Source: Lachnospiraceae bacterium oral taxon 096 (GTDB taxonomy: Bacteria; Bacillota; Clostridia; Lachnospirales; Lachnospiraceae). From it: a DNA stretch of 64,000 nt. The stretch spans positions 1,885,001-1,949,000 of the forward strand of contig CP073340.1 of assembly GCA_018141845.1 (NCBI GenBank). Direction: 5' to 3'. Each line of letters begins with the position of its first letter. Positions within the stretch are counted from its first letter, which is position 1. Of this stretch, positions 53,630-62,135 are shown piece after piece. The translations under genes were made by a program, and so were the position numbers. Below the pieces are notes generated by a model. It saw only the letters and a program-made list of their open reading frames with translations, was not told the DNA's origin and did no database searches.

Positions 53630-53688
53630 TGTTATTCTCCTATCTCTATTTTTGTTATGATCTCTTTACTGTTTCTCTATCATAAGCG

Positions 53689-53725
53689 ATTATACAGATA
53701 CAGTCCGTAACAAATGTTACGGACT
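53689..53725 (-). promoter_or_regulatory. Palindromic operator plus -10 box for the DUF1858-hemerythrin operon
   Basis: AGTCCGTAAC-AAAT-GTTACGGACT (53702-53725) is a perfect 10-bp-arm palindrome. TATAAT on the minus strand (53694-53689) follows it at -10 spacing, and there is no good -35 hexamer. The inner GTAAC..GTTAC resembles sites of Crp/Fnr-family regulators such as HcpR. It could also act as a weak terminator for tyrS, but no U-tract follows. Confidence 0.6.
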
Positions 53726-53749
53726 ATATGCTTTAACTCGTTCATTTCT

Positions 53750-54973
53750 CTACTTCACTACTCTACAAAACTTTTTCTTTCCGCGCTTTACAAGCACACC
53801 CTCTCCAGCAAATACATCTGCTACATAGCTTGTCTTGATGTCTTTGACCACTTCGCCATCGACACTGACACCGCCCTGTTCAACATTTCTTCTCGCCTCT
53901 GAGCGGCTCTGTGCAAGCTCAGCCTTGACTAAAATGGATAAAATATCAATCTGTCCATCCAAAAAATCTTCATCTGAAAGTGTAACCGTCGGAGCATTTG
54001 CTGTAGCACCATTTCCACCAAAAAGAGCCTGTGTCGCCTCCTCGGCTTTTTTTGCCTCTTCTTCTCCATGAACAAGGGTGGTCAACTCACGGGCAAGAAT
54101 TTTTTTCGCCTCATTTAATTGTGCTCCCTCCCATTTGTCCATCTCATCAATCTGCTCAAGTGGCAAAAATGTGAGCATACGAAGACATTTCAATACATCG
54201 GCATCGCCCACATTTCTCCAATATTGATAAAAATCATATGGTAAAGTCTTTTCTGGGTCAAGCCACACAGCACCACCCACAGTCTTTCCCATCTTCTTGC
54301 CTTCAGAATTTAAGAGCAATGTGATGGTCATTGCATGGGCATCCTTTCCAAGTTTTCTTCGAATTAACTCCGTTCCGCCAAGCATATTTGACCACTGATC
54401 GTCCCCACCAAATTGCATATTACAACCATACTTTTGATAGAGCATATAAAAATCATAGCTCTGCAAAATCATATAGTTAAACTCCAAAAAGGACAGTCCC
54501 TTTTCCATTCTATTCTTATAGCACTCTGCACGGAGCATATTGTTGACAGAAAAATGTGGTCCAATGTCTCGAATAAATTCCATATAATTGAGGTCTCTCA
54601 ACCAATCTGCATTGTTGACCATCAAGGCCTTTCCCTCTCCAAACTCAATAAATCGACTCATTTGCTCTCTAAAGCGATTGCAGTTGTGGTCAATGGTCTC
54701 TACCGTCATCATTTTTCTCAAATCTGTTCTTCCCGATGGGTCACCAATCATTCCTGTTCCGCCACCCACCAATGCGATTGGCTTATTTCCTGCCATTTGT
54801 AACCTCTTCATCAAGCAAAGAGCCATAAAATGTCCCACATGCAAAGAATCAGCTGTTGGATCAAATCCAATATAAAATGTCGCTCTTCCCTCATTAACCA
54901 GCTTTGAAATCTCATCTTCATTTGTTGTCTGTGCGATCAACCCTCTTGCCTTTAATTCTTCATAGCAATTCAT
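53750..54973 (-). CDS. tyrS: Tyrosyl-tRNA synthetase
   Basis: Class I aaRS, 407 aa. FDPTADSLHVGHFMAL carries the HIGH-like motif, FGGDDQWSNMLGGTELIRR (split: QFGGDDQWSNMLGG) binds tyrosine, and KMGKTVGGAVWLD is the KMSKS loop. A C-terminal S4 RNA-binding domain is seen in SRSEARRNVEQGGVSVDGE. ATG 54973 (MNCYEELKARG) is the family start, with GAGGGCACAAGATA before it; the 19 upstream codons are rejected. No T-box leader is visible in the 180-bp divergent region. Confidence 0.96.
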   Translation of the reverse strand: MNCYEELKARGLIAQTTNEDEISKLVNEGRATFYIGFDPTADSLHVGHFMALCLMKRLQMAGNKPIALVGGGTGMIGDPSGRTDLRKMMTVETIDHNCNRFREQMSRFIEFGEGKALMVNNADWLRDLNYMEFIRDIGPHFSVNNMLRAECYKNRMEKGLSFLEFNYMILQSYDFYMLYQKYGCNMQFGGDDQWSNMLGGTELIRRKLGKDAHAMTITLLLNSEGKKMGKTVGGAVWLDPEKTLPYDFYQYWRNVGDADVLKCLRMLTFLPLEQIDEMDKWEGAQLNEAKKILARELTTLVHGEEEAKKAEEATQALFGGNGATANAPTVTLSDEDFLDGQIDILSILVKAELAQSRSEARRNVEQGGVSVDGEVVKDIKTSYVADVFAGEGVLVKRGKKKFCRVVK

Positions 54974-55096
54974 TATCTTGTGCCCTCTTTCCCATAGTAT
55001 ACATATATGAGCAAAGTATAACAAATCCAAAAAACCTCGTCAATATGTAGATACTTGTTAGGTTTAAAGTTATATCAATTTAAAGTGAAATAGTTC

Positions 55097-55125
55097 TTGC
55101 ATCTTTTCTCCATATAGCATATAAT
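55097..55125 (+). promoter_or_regulatory. Promoter of the DAHP synthase gene
   Basis: TTGCAT and TATAAT are spaced by 17 bp, 28 bp before the start codon, in the divergent region with tyrS. Confidence 0.75.
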
Positions 55126-55152
55126 CTTACCATATTAAAAAGGAGGATTTTT

Positions 55153-56181
55153 ATGAGTTTAAAATATATTAATCTTTTGCCAACCGCAGAAGAAATCAAA
55201 AAAGAATTTTCACTTTCAAGTGAACTTGCAGCTAAGAAGGCAGCCTTTGACAAGGAGGTAGCTGATGCCATCACTGGAAAGAGCAATAAATTTATCGTTG
55301 TCATTGGACCTTGTTCTGCAGACAATGAAGATGCCGTTCTCGATTATGCCCACAAATTAAATAAGGTTAGAAACCAATTATCAGATAAATTAATCATTAT
55401 CCCTAGAATCTATACCAATAAGCCTAGAACAACAGGTGAGGGCTATAAGGGTATGCTTCATCAGCCTGACCCAGAAAAAAAGCCAAATATGCATGACGGC
55501 ATTATTGCAATTAGAAAGCTGCACCTACATGTCATTGAGGAGACAGGTATGTTTACTGCTGACGAGATGCTCTACCCAGACAACTTAAGCTACCTTGATG
55601 ATTTATTGAGCTACATTGCTGTGGGTGCTCGTTCTGTAGAAAATCAGCAGCACCGCTTGACCTCTAGTGTCTGTGATGTTCCTGTGGGTATGAAAAATCC
55701 AACGGGCGGTGACCTTTCTGTCATGTTAAATGCCGTCTATGCTGCACAACAAAGCCATGAATTTATGTACTCTGGCTGGGAAGTAAAGAGCAGTGGAAAT
55801 CCTCTAACTCATTCCATTCTTCGAGGAGCTGTAAATAAGCACGGTCAGACAATGCCAAACTACCATTTTGAGGATTTAAAGCTATTGCATGATCTCTATG
55901 CTGAGAGAAATATCTTAAATCCTGCAGTGATTGTCGATGCCAACCACTCCAACTCCAACAAGCAATATATGGAGCAAATTCGAATTGTCAAGGAAGTTCT
56001 CCACTCACGCAGACATTCAGAGGAGATTGCAAACTTTGTCAAAGGTGTAATGATTGAAAGTTACCTCGTGCCAGGTTGCCAAAAAGTTGAGGAACACATC
56101 TATGGAAAATCGATTACCGATCCTTGCCTTGGCTGGGAAGACACAGAGAAATTGCTCTTTGAAATTGTTGAAGGACTCTAA
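55153..56181 (+). CDS. 3-deoxy-7-phosphoheptulonate synthase (class I, AroF/G/H type)
   Basis: First enzyme of the shikimate pathway, condensing PEP and erythrose-4-phosphate. 342 aa. The signatures are VVIGPCSADNEDAVLDYA, RIYTNKPRTTGEGYKGMLH (split: PRTTGEGYKGML), VGARSVENQQHRLTSS, IVDANHSNSNKQY and GVMIESYLVPG. AGGAGGATTTTT precedes the ATG. Which aromatic amino acid inhibits it cannot be told. Confidence 0.94.
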   Translation: MSLKYINLLPTAEEIKKEFSLSSELAAKKAAFDKEVADAITGKSNKFIVVIGPCSADNEDAVLDYAHKLNKVRNQLSDKLIIIPRIYTNKPRTTGEGYKGMLHQPDPEKKPNMHDGIIAIRKLHLHVIEETGMFTADEMLYPDNLSYLDDLLSYIAVGARSVENQQHRLTSSVCDVPVGMKNPTGGDLSVMLNAVYAAQQSHEFMYSGWEVKSSGNPLTHSILRGAVNKHGQTMPNYHFEDLKLLHDLYAERNILNPAVIVDANHSNSNKQYMEQIRIVKEVLHSRRHSEEIANFVKGVMIESYLVPGCQKVEEHIYGKSITDPCLGWEDTEKLLFEIVEGL

Positions 56182-56185
56182 ATAT

Positions 56186-56226
56186 AAAAAAGCCAACTAA
56201 GAAATTTCCCTTAGCTGGCTTTTTTG
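56186..56226. terminator. Bidirectional terminator
   Basis: AAAAAAGCCAACTAAG pairs with CTTAGCTGGCTTTTTT (one mismatch) over an eight-base loop. It serves the DAHP synthase gene and, reading left to it, the alarmone synthetase gene ending at 56231. Confidence 0.88.
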
Positions 56227-56230
56227 TGCT

Positions 56231-56929
56231 CTATTCGGCCTCTTGCATCTCTAGACGCTGGCGAATGGAGAGCATCCTTGCGTCAATGTCTCCAATCACT
56301 TCGGCACATTGTCGCAAGTCCTCTCCAATCTCCTTTGCATCTTTAATTTCTTTTTTGTATTGCAATTGATGATCTAAGCTTGCCCAAAAATCCATTGCAA
56401 TCGTTCGAATTTGAACTTCAACTCTCATCATCTGCTTGCGATCTGAAAAAAATACAGGAATTTCAATAATCATATGATAGGAACGATACCCATTGTCCTT
56501 TGGTGCCTTAATATAATCTTTAATTGCAATTACAGAGACATCATCTTGTTGACGCAACATATCTGCAACATCATAAATATCATCAATAAATGAGCAAATG
56601 ACACGAACCCCTGCAATATCATCGAGTTTATCCATCATTGCCTGAATAGTTACAGGATGCCCTTTCCGCTTTAGTTTTTCTACAATGCTCTTTGGCTTTT
56701 TCACCCTAGATTTAATGACTTCTATGGGATTTCTACTATTTCTCACTGTCAAATCATCATTGAGCACTTCTAACTTTGTCTTCACTTCACGAATGGCACA
56801 ATTATACATCATCATGGCCTGCTGAAACTCATATCCATTGTCAAAGACCTCCTTTGGCACTTCGGCCAAATTGGGCGTAGAGACAATGGATTGGATCAAT
56901 TCACTATTTGGATTTGTTTCCATTTTCAT
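56231..56929 (-). CDS. relQ: Small alarmone synthetase (RelQ-type GTP pyrophosphokinase)
   Basis: 232 aa, synthetase domain only, without HD hydrolase or TGS/ACT parts. The motifs are SRVKKPKSIVEKLKRKG (split: IKSRVKKPKSIVEKL), DDIAGVRVICSFIDDIYDVADML (split: DIAGVRVICSFIDDIY), KDNGYRSYHMIIEIP and VEVQIRTIAMDFWASLDHQL. It makes (p)ppGpp from ATP and GDP/GTP. RelQ rather than RelP is inferred from length and the C-terminal helix. Confidence 0.88.
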   Translation of the reverse strand: MKMETNPNSELIQSIVSTPNLAEVPKEVFDNGYEFQQAMMMYNCAIREVKTKLEVLNDDLTVRNSRNPIEVIKSRVKKPKSIVEKLKRKGHPVTIQAMMDKLDDIAGVRVICSFIDDIYDVADMLRQQDDVSVIAIKDYIKAPKDNGYRSYHMIIEIPVFFSDRKQMMRVEVQIRTIAMDFWASLDHQLQYKKEIKDAKEIGEDLRQCAEVIGDIDARMLSIRQRLEMQEAE

Positions 56930-56965
56930 GATCTATTCCTGACTTTCTTTCCTAACTTTTGCTAA

Positions 56966-57799
56966 TTAATTGCCACCAACTACCTTTTCCACTGCCTTGT
57001 CGAGCCAAGGGGCATCTAAGTACTCTGCCCTTCCTTCATCCACAGCCTGAGCAATGGCTGGATTGATTGGAAGTTTAGCAAGTACCTCTAAGCCATATTC
57101 CTTTGCAATCTCATCAATGTGACTTTCTCCAAAAATGGCATGACGCTTGCCACAATCAGGACATTCAAAATAGCTCATATTCTCCACAACACCAAGAATT
57201 GGAATGTTCATCTTATTCGCCATATTGACAGCCTTGGCCACAATCATCGAGACCAATTCCTGTGGGCTTGTCACAATAATAATGCCATCGACAGGGAGGG
57301 ACTGAAACACTGTCAATGGAACATCACCAGTTCCCGGTGGCATATCGACATACATATAGTCAATGTCCTCCCAGAGTGCCTCACTCCAAAATTGCTTTAC
57401 CACACCAGCAACAACAGGACCTCTCCAAATCACCGGATCTGTTGGATTGTCCAACAAAAGATTGGAACTCAAAATGGAAATTCCAGTCGATGAGGTTGCT
57501 GGAACCATCAATCCACTGTCTGTCACACCAATCTTTCCCTCAATACCAAAGGCCTTTGGAATCGAAGGACCTGTAATATCTGCATCCAAAATGGCTGTGC
57601 GAAATCCCTTAGCTCTTGTCTTTACTGCCATCATTGTCGTTGTCAAAGACTTACCAACTCCGCCCTTTCCACTGACAATGCCAATAACCTTTTTTACCTT
57701 GCTCTCCTTAGCAAGTTGTGCACGCAAATCCATCGGTGCCTTCCTTGAGCTACAACTTTGTGCACAGGATCCGCAATTGCTATTACAACTTTCACTCAT
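56966..57799 (-). CDS. Mrp/NBP35-family Fe-S cluster carrier ATPase
   Basis: 277 aa. A Cys-rich N-terminus (CNSNCGSCAQSCSSRK) precedes the deviant Walker A IVSGKGGVGKSLTT. Then follow DADITGPSIPKAFG, DMPPGTGDVPLTV and VVENMSYFECPDCGKRH with the C-terminal CxxC. These dimeric ATPases carry Fe-S clusters. ATG 57799 follows GAGGAGATTTTTAGT; the 20 upstream codons are hydrophobic read-through of the spacer. Confidence 0.92.
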   Translation of the reverse strand: MSESCNSNCGSCAQSCSSRKAPMDLRAQLAKESKVKKVIGIVSGKGGVGKSLTTTMMAVKTRAKGFRTAILDADITGPSIPKAFGIEGKIGVTDSGLMVPATSSTGISILSSNLLLDNPTDPVIWRGPVVAGVVKQFWSEALWEDIDYMYVDMPPGTGDVPLTVFQSLPVDGIIIVTSPQELVSMIVAKAVNMANKMNIPILGVVENMSYFECPDCGKRHAIFGESHIDEIAKEYGLEVLAKLPINPAIAQAVDEGRAEYLDAPWLDKAVEKVVGGN

Positions 57800-57885
57800 A
57801 CTAAAAATCTCCTCAAAAAAAATAAGTTCTATAAGATATATTATAGAACTTATTTCCATTTTCGTCTAGCATCTATATTTCTTGC

Positions 57886-58413
57886 CTAAATAGCTCTGTG
57901 CACTTTTGCCGTAACTAGCCCTTGCTGAAGCAAGTAAAAGATGAATGCATTAATCGGTATCATCACAACATTTTTCAGCAGGCGAGTTGGCAACATGACA
58001 AAAAATCCCTTTCCTGTAAGTGGAACCAACAACCAAGTAGTAATGATAATATTACAAAGGAAACCAACAACAACTCCTGCAACCAAAATCCGCCAAAATG
58101 AAATCTTTTTCTTATACAAAAATATGCCATAAATCACGCCGGCCAATGCACTATTGAGTGTCATTCCAATCAAAAATGCTCCATCTGGTCTAAGAATATA
58201 TTTCAGCACATCGGTCATACCACCAAACACACCACCTACCACAGGGCCAAAAAACATGGAAACTAACTCATTGATAAGACCAGAAAAACCAATCTTTAGT
58301 ATATTTCCAATGCGAATGGTAAATGACCCCATCAGACAAGACATAGCTGCAAATAGACCACAAATTGTGATGGTTCTTGTCTTTTTTAACTCTTCTAATG
58401 ATTCTCTAAACAT
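57886..58413 (-). CDS. folT: Folate-family ECF transporter S component
   Basis: 175-aa integral membrane protein with about five or six helices, including TITICGLFAAMSCLMGSF, the FolT-like RIGNILKIGFSGLINELVSMFFGPVVG (split: LKIGFSGLINELVSMFFG) and DVLKYILRPDGAFLIGMTLN. It captures folate for the shared ECF ATPase module. AAAGGAGGTAGCTTTT precedes ATG 58413. A THF riboswitch lies directly upstream, confirming the substrate. Confidence 0.92.
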   Translation of the reverse strand: MFRESLEELKKTRTITICGLFAAMSCLMGSFTIRIGNILKIGFSGLINELVSMFFGPVVGGVFGGMTDVLKYILRPDGAFLIGMTLNSALAGVIYGIFLYKKKISFWRILVAGVVVGFLCNIIITTWLLVPLTGKGFFVMLPTRLLKNVVMIPINAFIFYLLQQGLVTAKVHRAI

Positions 58414-58470
58414 AAAAGCTACCTCCTTTGCAGATTTTTGCCACATACTACAAGGGAGATAGCTTTTGCT
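58414..58470 (-). promoter_or_regulatory. Expression platform of the folT riboswitch (SD sequestration)
   Basis: On the minus strand AGATAGC-AAAA-GCTATCT forms one hairpin. Its second arm plus CCCTT (AAAGCTATCTCCCTT) can instead pair with AAGGAGGTAGCTTT, which contains the folT ribosome binding site. Switching between these two folds would control translation. Confidence 0.6.
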
Positions 58471-58478
58471 ATCTACTT

Positions 58479-58575
58479 TGCAGCGGGATGCGACCCGAAT
58501 ACCGCACCTTTTGGCTTCGTCCGACTGACAACTCCCTGTTCAGCCGACACTTAACGCATTCGAGTCTACTCTGCA
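58479..58575 (-). ncRNA. THF (tetrahydrofolate) riboswitch
   Basis: The minus strand shows the consensus blocks GCAGAGTAGA, GCGTTAAGTGTCGG, ACGAAGCC, GGTGCGG and GCATCCCGCTGC in order. Terminal TGCAG/CTGCA closes P1. It lies upstream of folT. An inserted hairpin (CTGAACAGGGAGTTGTCAG) enlarges one arm relative to the short consensus, which is tolerated in the family. Confidence 0.9.
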
Positions 58576-58604
58576 TATAAAATATTGATTTATTTGTTTC
58601 TGAC

Positions 58605-59711
58605 TTACTTTGCTTCCTTTGCCTCGCGTCCCAATACATCACAGGTAATCATTGCGTTGTAAAGTTCTTTTGCTGAGACATCTGGAATCATGTTGTGGAT
58701 GGTCTCTCCTTCCACACATGCGGCTTCTGCCACCTTCATCAATGCCTCTTTGTCATTGATATCTAATCCTATTTCTGCCAAGGTCACTGGAAGTCCAACT
58801 TCTAAGCAAAAATCCTGAACTTCCTTAAACTCTTCCTTAGTTGCACCCTCAAGAATCAATTGAACCAATGTACCAAAGGCCACACAGCAACCATGTGGGG
58901 CTGTATGTCCACCAAGTGCTGTCACACCATTATAGAAAGAATGGGCACAAGCCAAACCACCATTGTCTGCACCTACGCCAGACAAATAGACATTGGCCTC
59001 AATAATTGCTGCGAGCTCTGGAGTAACCACATTGTTCTCACAAGAAGCAACTGCTGCTTTTCCATAAGTTTTTAATGTCTCATAGCAAAGCTTGGCAAGT
59101 GCCATGGCAGAAAGAGTTACGCCACCATTTTCAAGACTTGGAGCATCATACTTTGCACAAATTCTGGCCTCAAAATATGTTCCCAGTGCATCGCCCATTC
59201 CAGCAATCAAAAAGCTCACTGGTGCCTCTGCAATAACTTGACTATCGACAATAACGGCATGTGGATTATCTGGATAGAACAAATAGCGATCAAAACTATA
59301 ATCGTCATTATAAATAACTGAAAGTCCCGTGCAAGGTGCATCTGTCGCAATTACTGTTGGCACTACAGCCACTGGCAATTTCTCATAGTATGCAACCGCC
59401 TTTGCTGTATCAATGGCTGAGCCACCACCAATACCTACAACAACATCGATTTTATCTTCAGCGACAATCTTTCTCATCTTTTCGATTTCGCCTGTGCTGG
59501 ATACACCACCAAAAATTTCATACCTTCTATAATCGTTCTCTCCAGCAAAACTTGATTCGATCTTGTCGTGACACGCCTTATGTCCACTGTTTGAACAAAT
59601 AAAGAGCCAGCGATTTCCCAAATCGCCCAATTCCTTATGAAACGAACAAAGTGCATCCAATCCTTGAATGTAGCGCAATGGTGCACGCATCAATTTCAAT
59701 CTTCCTGCCAT
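58605..59711 (-). CDS. gldA: Glycerol dehydrogenase
   Basis: Iron-type ADH superfamily, 368 aa. It has GGVSSTGEIEKM, VVGIGGGSAIDTAKAVAYY for NAD, VPTVIATDAPCTGLSVIY, and metal ligands in GMGDALGTYFEA (Asp), CAHSFYNG (His) and APHGCCVAFG (His). It oxidises glycerol to dihydroxyacetone. A close relative acting on another polyol is possible. GTGAGGAAATTATC precedes the ATG. Confidence 0.88.
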   Translation of the reverse strand: MAGRLKLMRAPLRYIQGLDALCSFHKELGDLGNRWLFICSNSGHKACHDKIESSFAGENDYRRYEIFGGVSSTGEIEKMRKIVAEDKIDVVVGIGGGSAIDTAKAVAYYEKLPVAVVPTVIATDAPCTGLSVIYNDDYSFDRYLFYPDNPHAVIVDSQVIAEAPVSFLIAGMGDALGTYFEARICAKYDAPSLENGGVTLSAMALAKLCYETLKTYGKAAVASCENNVVTPELAAIIEANVYLSGVGADNGGLACAHSFYNGVTALGGHTAPHGCCVAFGTLVQLILEGATKEEFKEVQDFCLEVGLPVTLAEIGLDINDKEALMKVAEAACVEGETIHNMIPDVSAKELYNAMITCDVLGREAKEAK

Positions 59712-59787
59712 GATAATTTCCTCACTTTAATTTTTTCTTGACTTACAGCCTTATTATACTATTCGTCAAAAAAAAATCAATAGTTTT

Positions 59788-60969
59788 TTATTTTCTTATG
59801 GCACCGCTTGTAACAGCAGCCTCAGCCACAGCCTTAGCGACATGTTCGGCCACTCCCTCTTCCAGTGCGGATGGAATAATGTAATCTGCACACAACTTAT
59901 CTTCGGTCACCAACTCCGCAATCGCATAAGCTGCCGCCTTTTTCATTTCATAATTGATGTCCCTTGCCCCCGCATCAAGGGCACCTCGAAAAATTCCTGG
60001 AAAGGCAAGCACATTGTTAATTTGATTTGGACGATCACTTCTTCCTGTTCCCATTACCGCCACACCAGCTTCCTTGGCATCATCAAAGCTAATTTCCGGA
60101 TTTGGATTGGCCATTGCAAACACAATCGGATTTTCTTTCATTGTCGCTACCATATCTTTAGTCAAACAATTGGCAACCGATACACCAATAAAGACATCGG
60201 CATCCACAAGAGCATCGGAAAGATTTCCGCGAAGATCATCCTGATTTGTAATCTCACAAAGCATGGCCTTATGATCCTCAATGCCAATGCCCCTTGACTT
60301 ATATAAAATGCCATGCTCATCACAGGCAATGATATTCTTTACACCCACTTCGATCAGCATCTTAATAATTGCCGTTCCTGCACTTCCTGGTCCATTTAAC
60401 ACAACTTTAATGTCCGAAAGTTCCTTTTTTACAACCTTTAGAGCATTAATCAAGGCTGCCGTAACCACAATTGCTGTACCATGCTGATCGTCATGAAAAA
60501 CAGGAATCTCTAGTTCTTTCTCTAATCTTTGCTCAATTTCAAAGCACTTTGGAGAAGCAATGTCCTCAAGATTAATCCCGCCAAAGCATGGTGCAATATT
60601 TTTTACTGTCTGAATAATCTCTTCTGTGTCCTGAGTATCTAAACAAATTGGAAAGGCATCCACATTTCCGAAATTCTTAAAGAGCACTGCCTTTCCCTCC
60701 ATCACAGGCATTGCTGCCTTTGCCCCAATGTTTCCAAGCCCAAGAACCGCTGTTCCATCCGAAACCACAGCGACAAGATTTGACTTTGCCGTGTATTTCC
60801 ATACATTTTTTTCGTCCTCATGAATCTTTCTACAAGGCTCGGCCACACCAGGGGTATAAGCTGTAGATAGATCATCCTTTGTCTCAATCTTTACCTTGCT
60901 GATGACTCCAATCTTTCCCTTGTGTTCCTCATGTAATTTTAGTGCTGCTTGGTTAAAATCTATTGCCAT
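59788..60969 (-). CDS. NAD(P)-dependent malic enzyme
   Basis: Oxidative decarboxylation of malate to pyruvate. 393 aa, the short bacterial form. The motifs are STAYTPGVAEPCRKI, VVSDGTAVLGLGNIGAKAAMPVMEGKAVLFK (split: LGLGNIGAKAAMPVMEGK), VFHDDQHGTAIV, VLNGPGSAGTAII and FAMANPNPEI. Cofactor preference is not evident. AGGAAGGACAGAAAT precedes the ATG. Confidence 0.93.
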   Translation of the reverse strand: MAIDFNQAALKLHEEHKGKIGVISKVKIETKDDLSTAYTPGVAEPCRKIHEDEKNVWKYTAKSNLVAVVSDGTAVLGLGNIGAKAAMPVMEGKAVLFKNFGNVDAFPICLDTQDTEEIIQTVKNIAPCFGGINLEDIASPKCFEIEQRLEKELEIPVFHDDQHGTAIVVTAALINALKVVKKELSDIKVVLNGPGSAGTAIIKMLIEVGVKNIIACDEHGILYKSRGIGIEDHKAMLCEITNQDDLRGNLSDALVDADVFIGVSVANCLTKDMVATMKENPIVFAMANPNPEISFDDAKEAGVAVMGTGRSDRPNQINNVLAFPGIFRGALDAGARDINYEMKKAAAYAIAELVTEDKLCADYIIPSALEEGVAEHVAKAVAEAAVTSGAIRK

Positions 60970-61015
60970 ATTTCTGTCCTTCCTTTATATTATTTTCCAT
61001 TACTTTGTAGCATTG

Positions 61016-62032
61016 TCATTTTTTATTATAGAACCAGTACCGCACTCCGTCCACCTCTTCTTCTAAAACAAAGCCCAAACTTCTCATATAGAGAAGACAG
61101 GCATAGGTCTTTGCCCAAATCAGTAGACAGGAACTAAACTTTTTCATATCTGGATGCTCTCTATCCCTGCCATAAATCGTTGTCCCAATATCTCGAATCG
61201 TCATTTTTTCCCCTCTCTTGCGAAGAAGATCAATCATTAATTGACATTTGCTCAAATAATGATTGACAATGCGATCAGCTTCAATTTCAAGATCTCGAAA
61301 TTCCTCTCCATGACAGGGAATAAAAAGAAAGCCCCTGCACTTTTCTTTCAAAAACCGCATCGTCTGAAAGTAGCATTCCAGACCATTTTCTCCATCATCA
61401 ATGGCTCCAACAATGGGTACAATTCTTTGCATAATGTGGTCGGCACAAAAGATAACCTTCTTTTCCTCATCCATCAATCCCATTTGGTATTTCGTATGAC
61501 CAGAAAGTGAAACAATCTGAAAATGATACTCCCCATAAGATAGCATATCCCCCGGACGAATAGGTGTAAATTCAAAATTGGCAAAAGGCATATTAAAAAA
61601 CTCTCTCATTGCCGTTTCTGACATCTTTTCATAGACAGCAGGAAGCTTTTTTCTTTCCAAACCTACACTTTGAAATAATCTCTCACGCTTTTTTTCATCC
61701 GCCACTTGATAATAAATCAGAGAATCCCATGCCTTCATTTCATCAGCATTGGCATAAATAGTCGCCCCCTTTTCTGACAATTCTTTTGTCAACCCAATGT
61801 GGTCTGGATGTGCATGTGAAATAAAACAGTCTAGGTCTTTGATCTCAATTCCTAGACTTTCCAACATATCATACAATGCCTGTGCACAGGACTCACTTGC
61901 CACTTTTGTCACTCCTGTATCAAACAGAAGACTTCGCGGGCTTGCCTTGACCACAATCAAATTTAAAAATGGGGGATCCTTCATTTTTAACTTGACTTCG
62001 TTAACAAATATATCTTTCAATATTTCACGCAT
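61016..62032 (-). CDS. MBL-fold metallo-hydrolase with C-terminal extension
   Basis: 338 aa. The metal motifs are CFISHAHPDHIGL, SGHTKYQMGLMD, FCADHIM and FIPCHGEEFRD. The C-terminal about 80 residues (MIDLLRKRGEKMTIRDIGTT onward) look like a winged helix, as in several MBL/LACTB2-like hydrolases. ATG 62032 follows GGAGGCAGTG. The substrate is unknown. It is divergent from the flavodiiron gene. Confidence 0.8.
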   Translation of the reverse strand: MREILKDIFVNEVKLKMKDPPFLNLIVVKASPRSLLFDTGVTKVASESCAQALYDMLESLGIEIKDLDCFISHAHPDHIGLTKELSEKGATIYANADEMKAWDSLIYYQVADEKKRERLFQSVGLERKKLPAVYEKMSETAMREFFNMPFANFEFTPIRPGDMLSYGEYHFQIVSLSGHTKYQMGLMDEEKKVIFCADHIMQRIVPIVGAIDDGENGLECYFQTMRFLKEKCRGFLFIPCHGEEFRDLEIEADRIVNHYLSKCQLMIDLLRKRGEKMTIRDIGTTIYGRDREHPDMKKFSSCLLIWAKTYACLLYMRSLGFVLEEEVDGVRYWFYNKK

Positions 62033-62135
62033 CACTGCCTCCAAAAAATATGTTTTTATTTATATACTACACTTCCTATCTCACAATACTATGCTATAAT
62101 ACTATCATAACTTTTCAATATTTAGGAGGATTAAA

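Noticed and set aside
54974..55152. T-box leader for tyrS
   Set aside because: The divergent region is too short and shows no T-box sequence or terminator/antiterminator fold.
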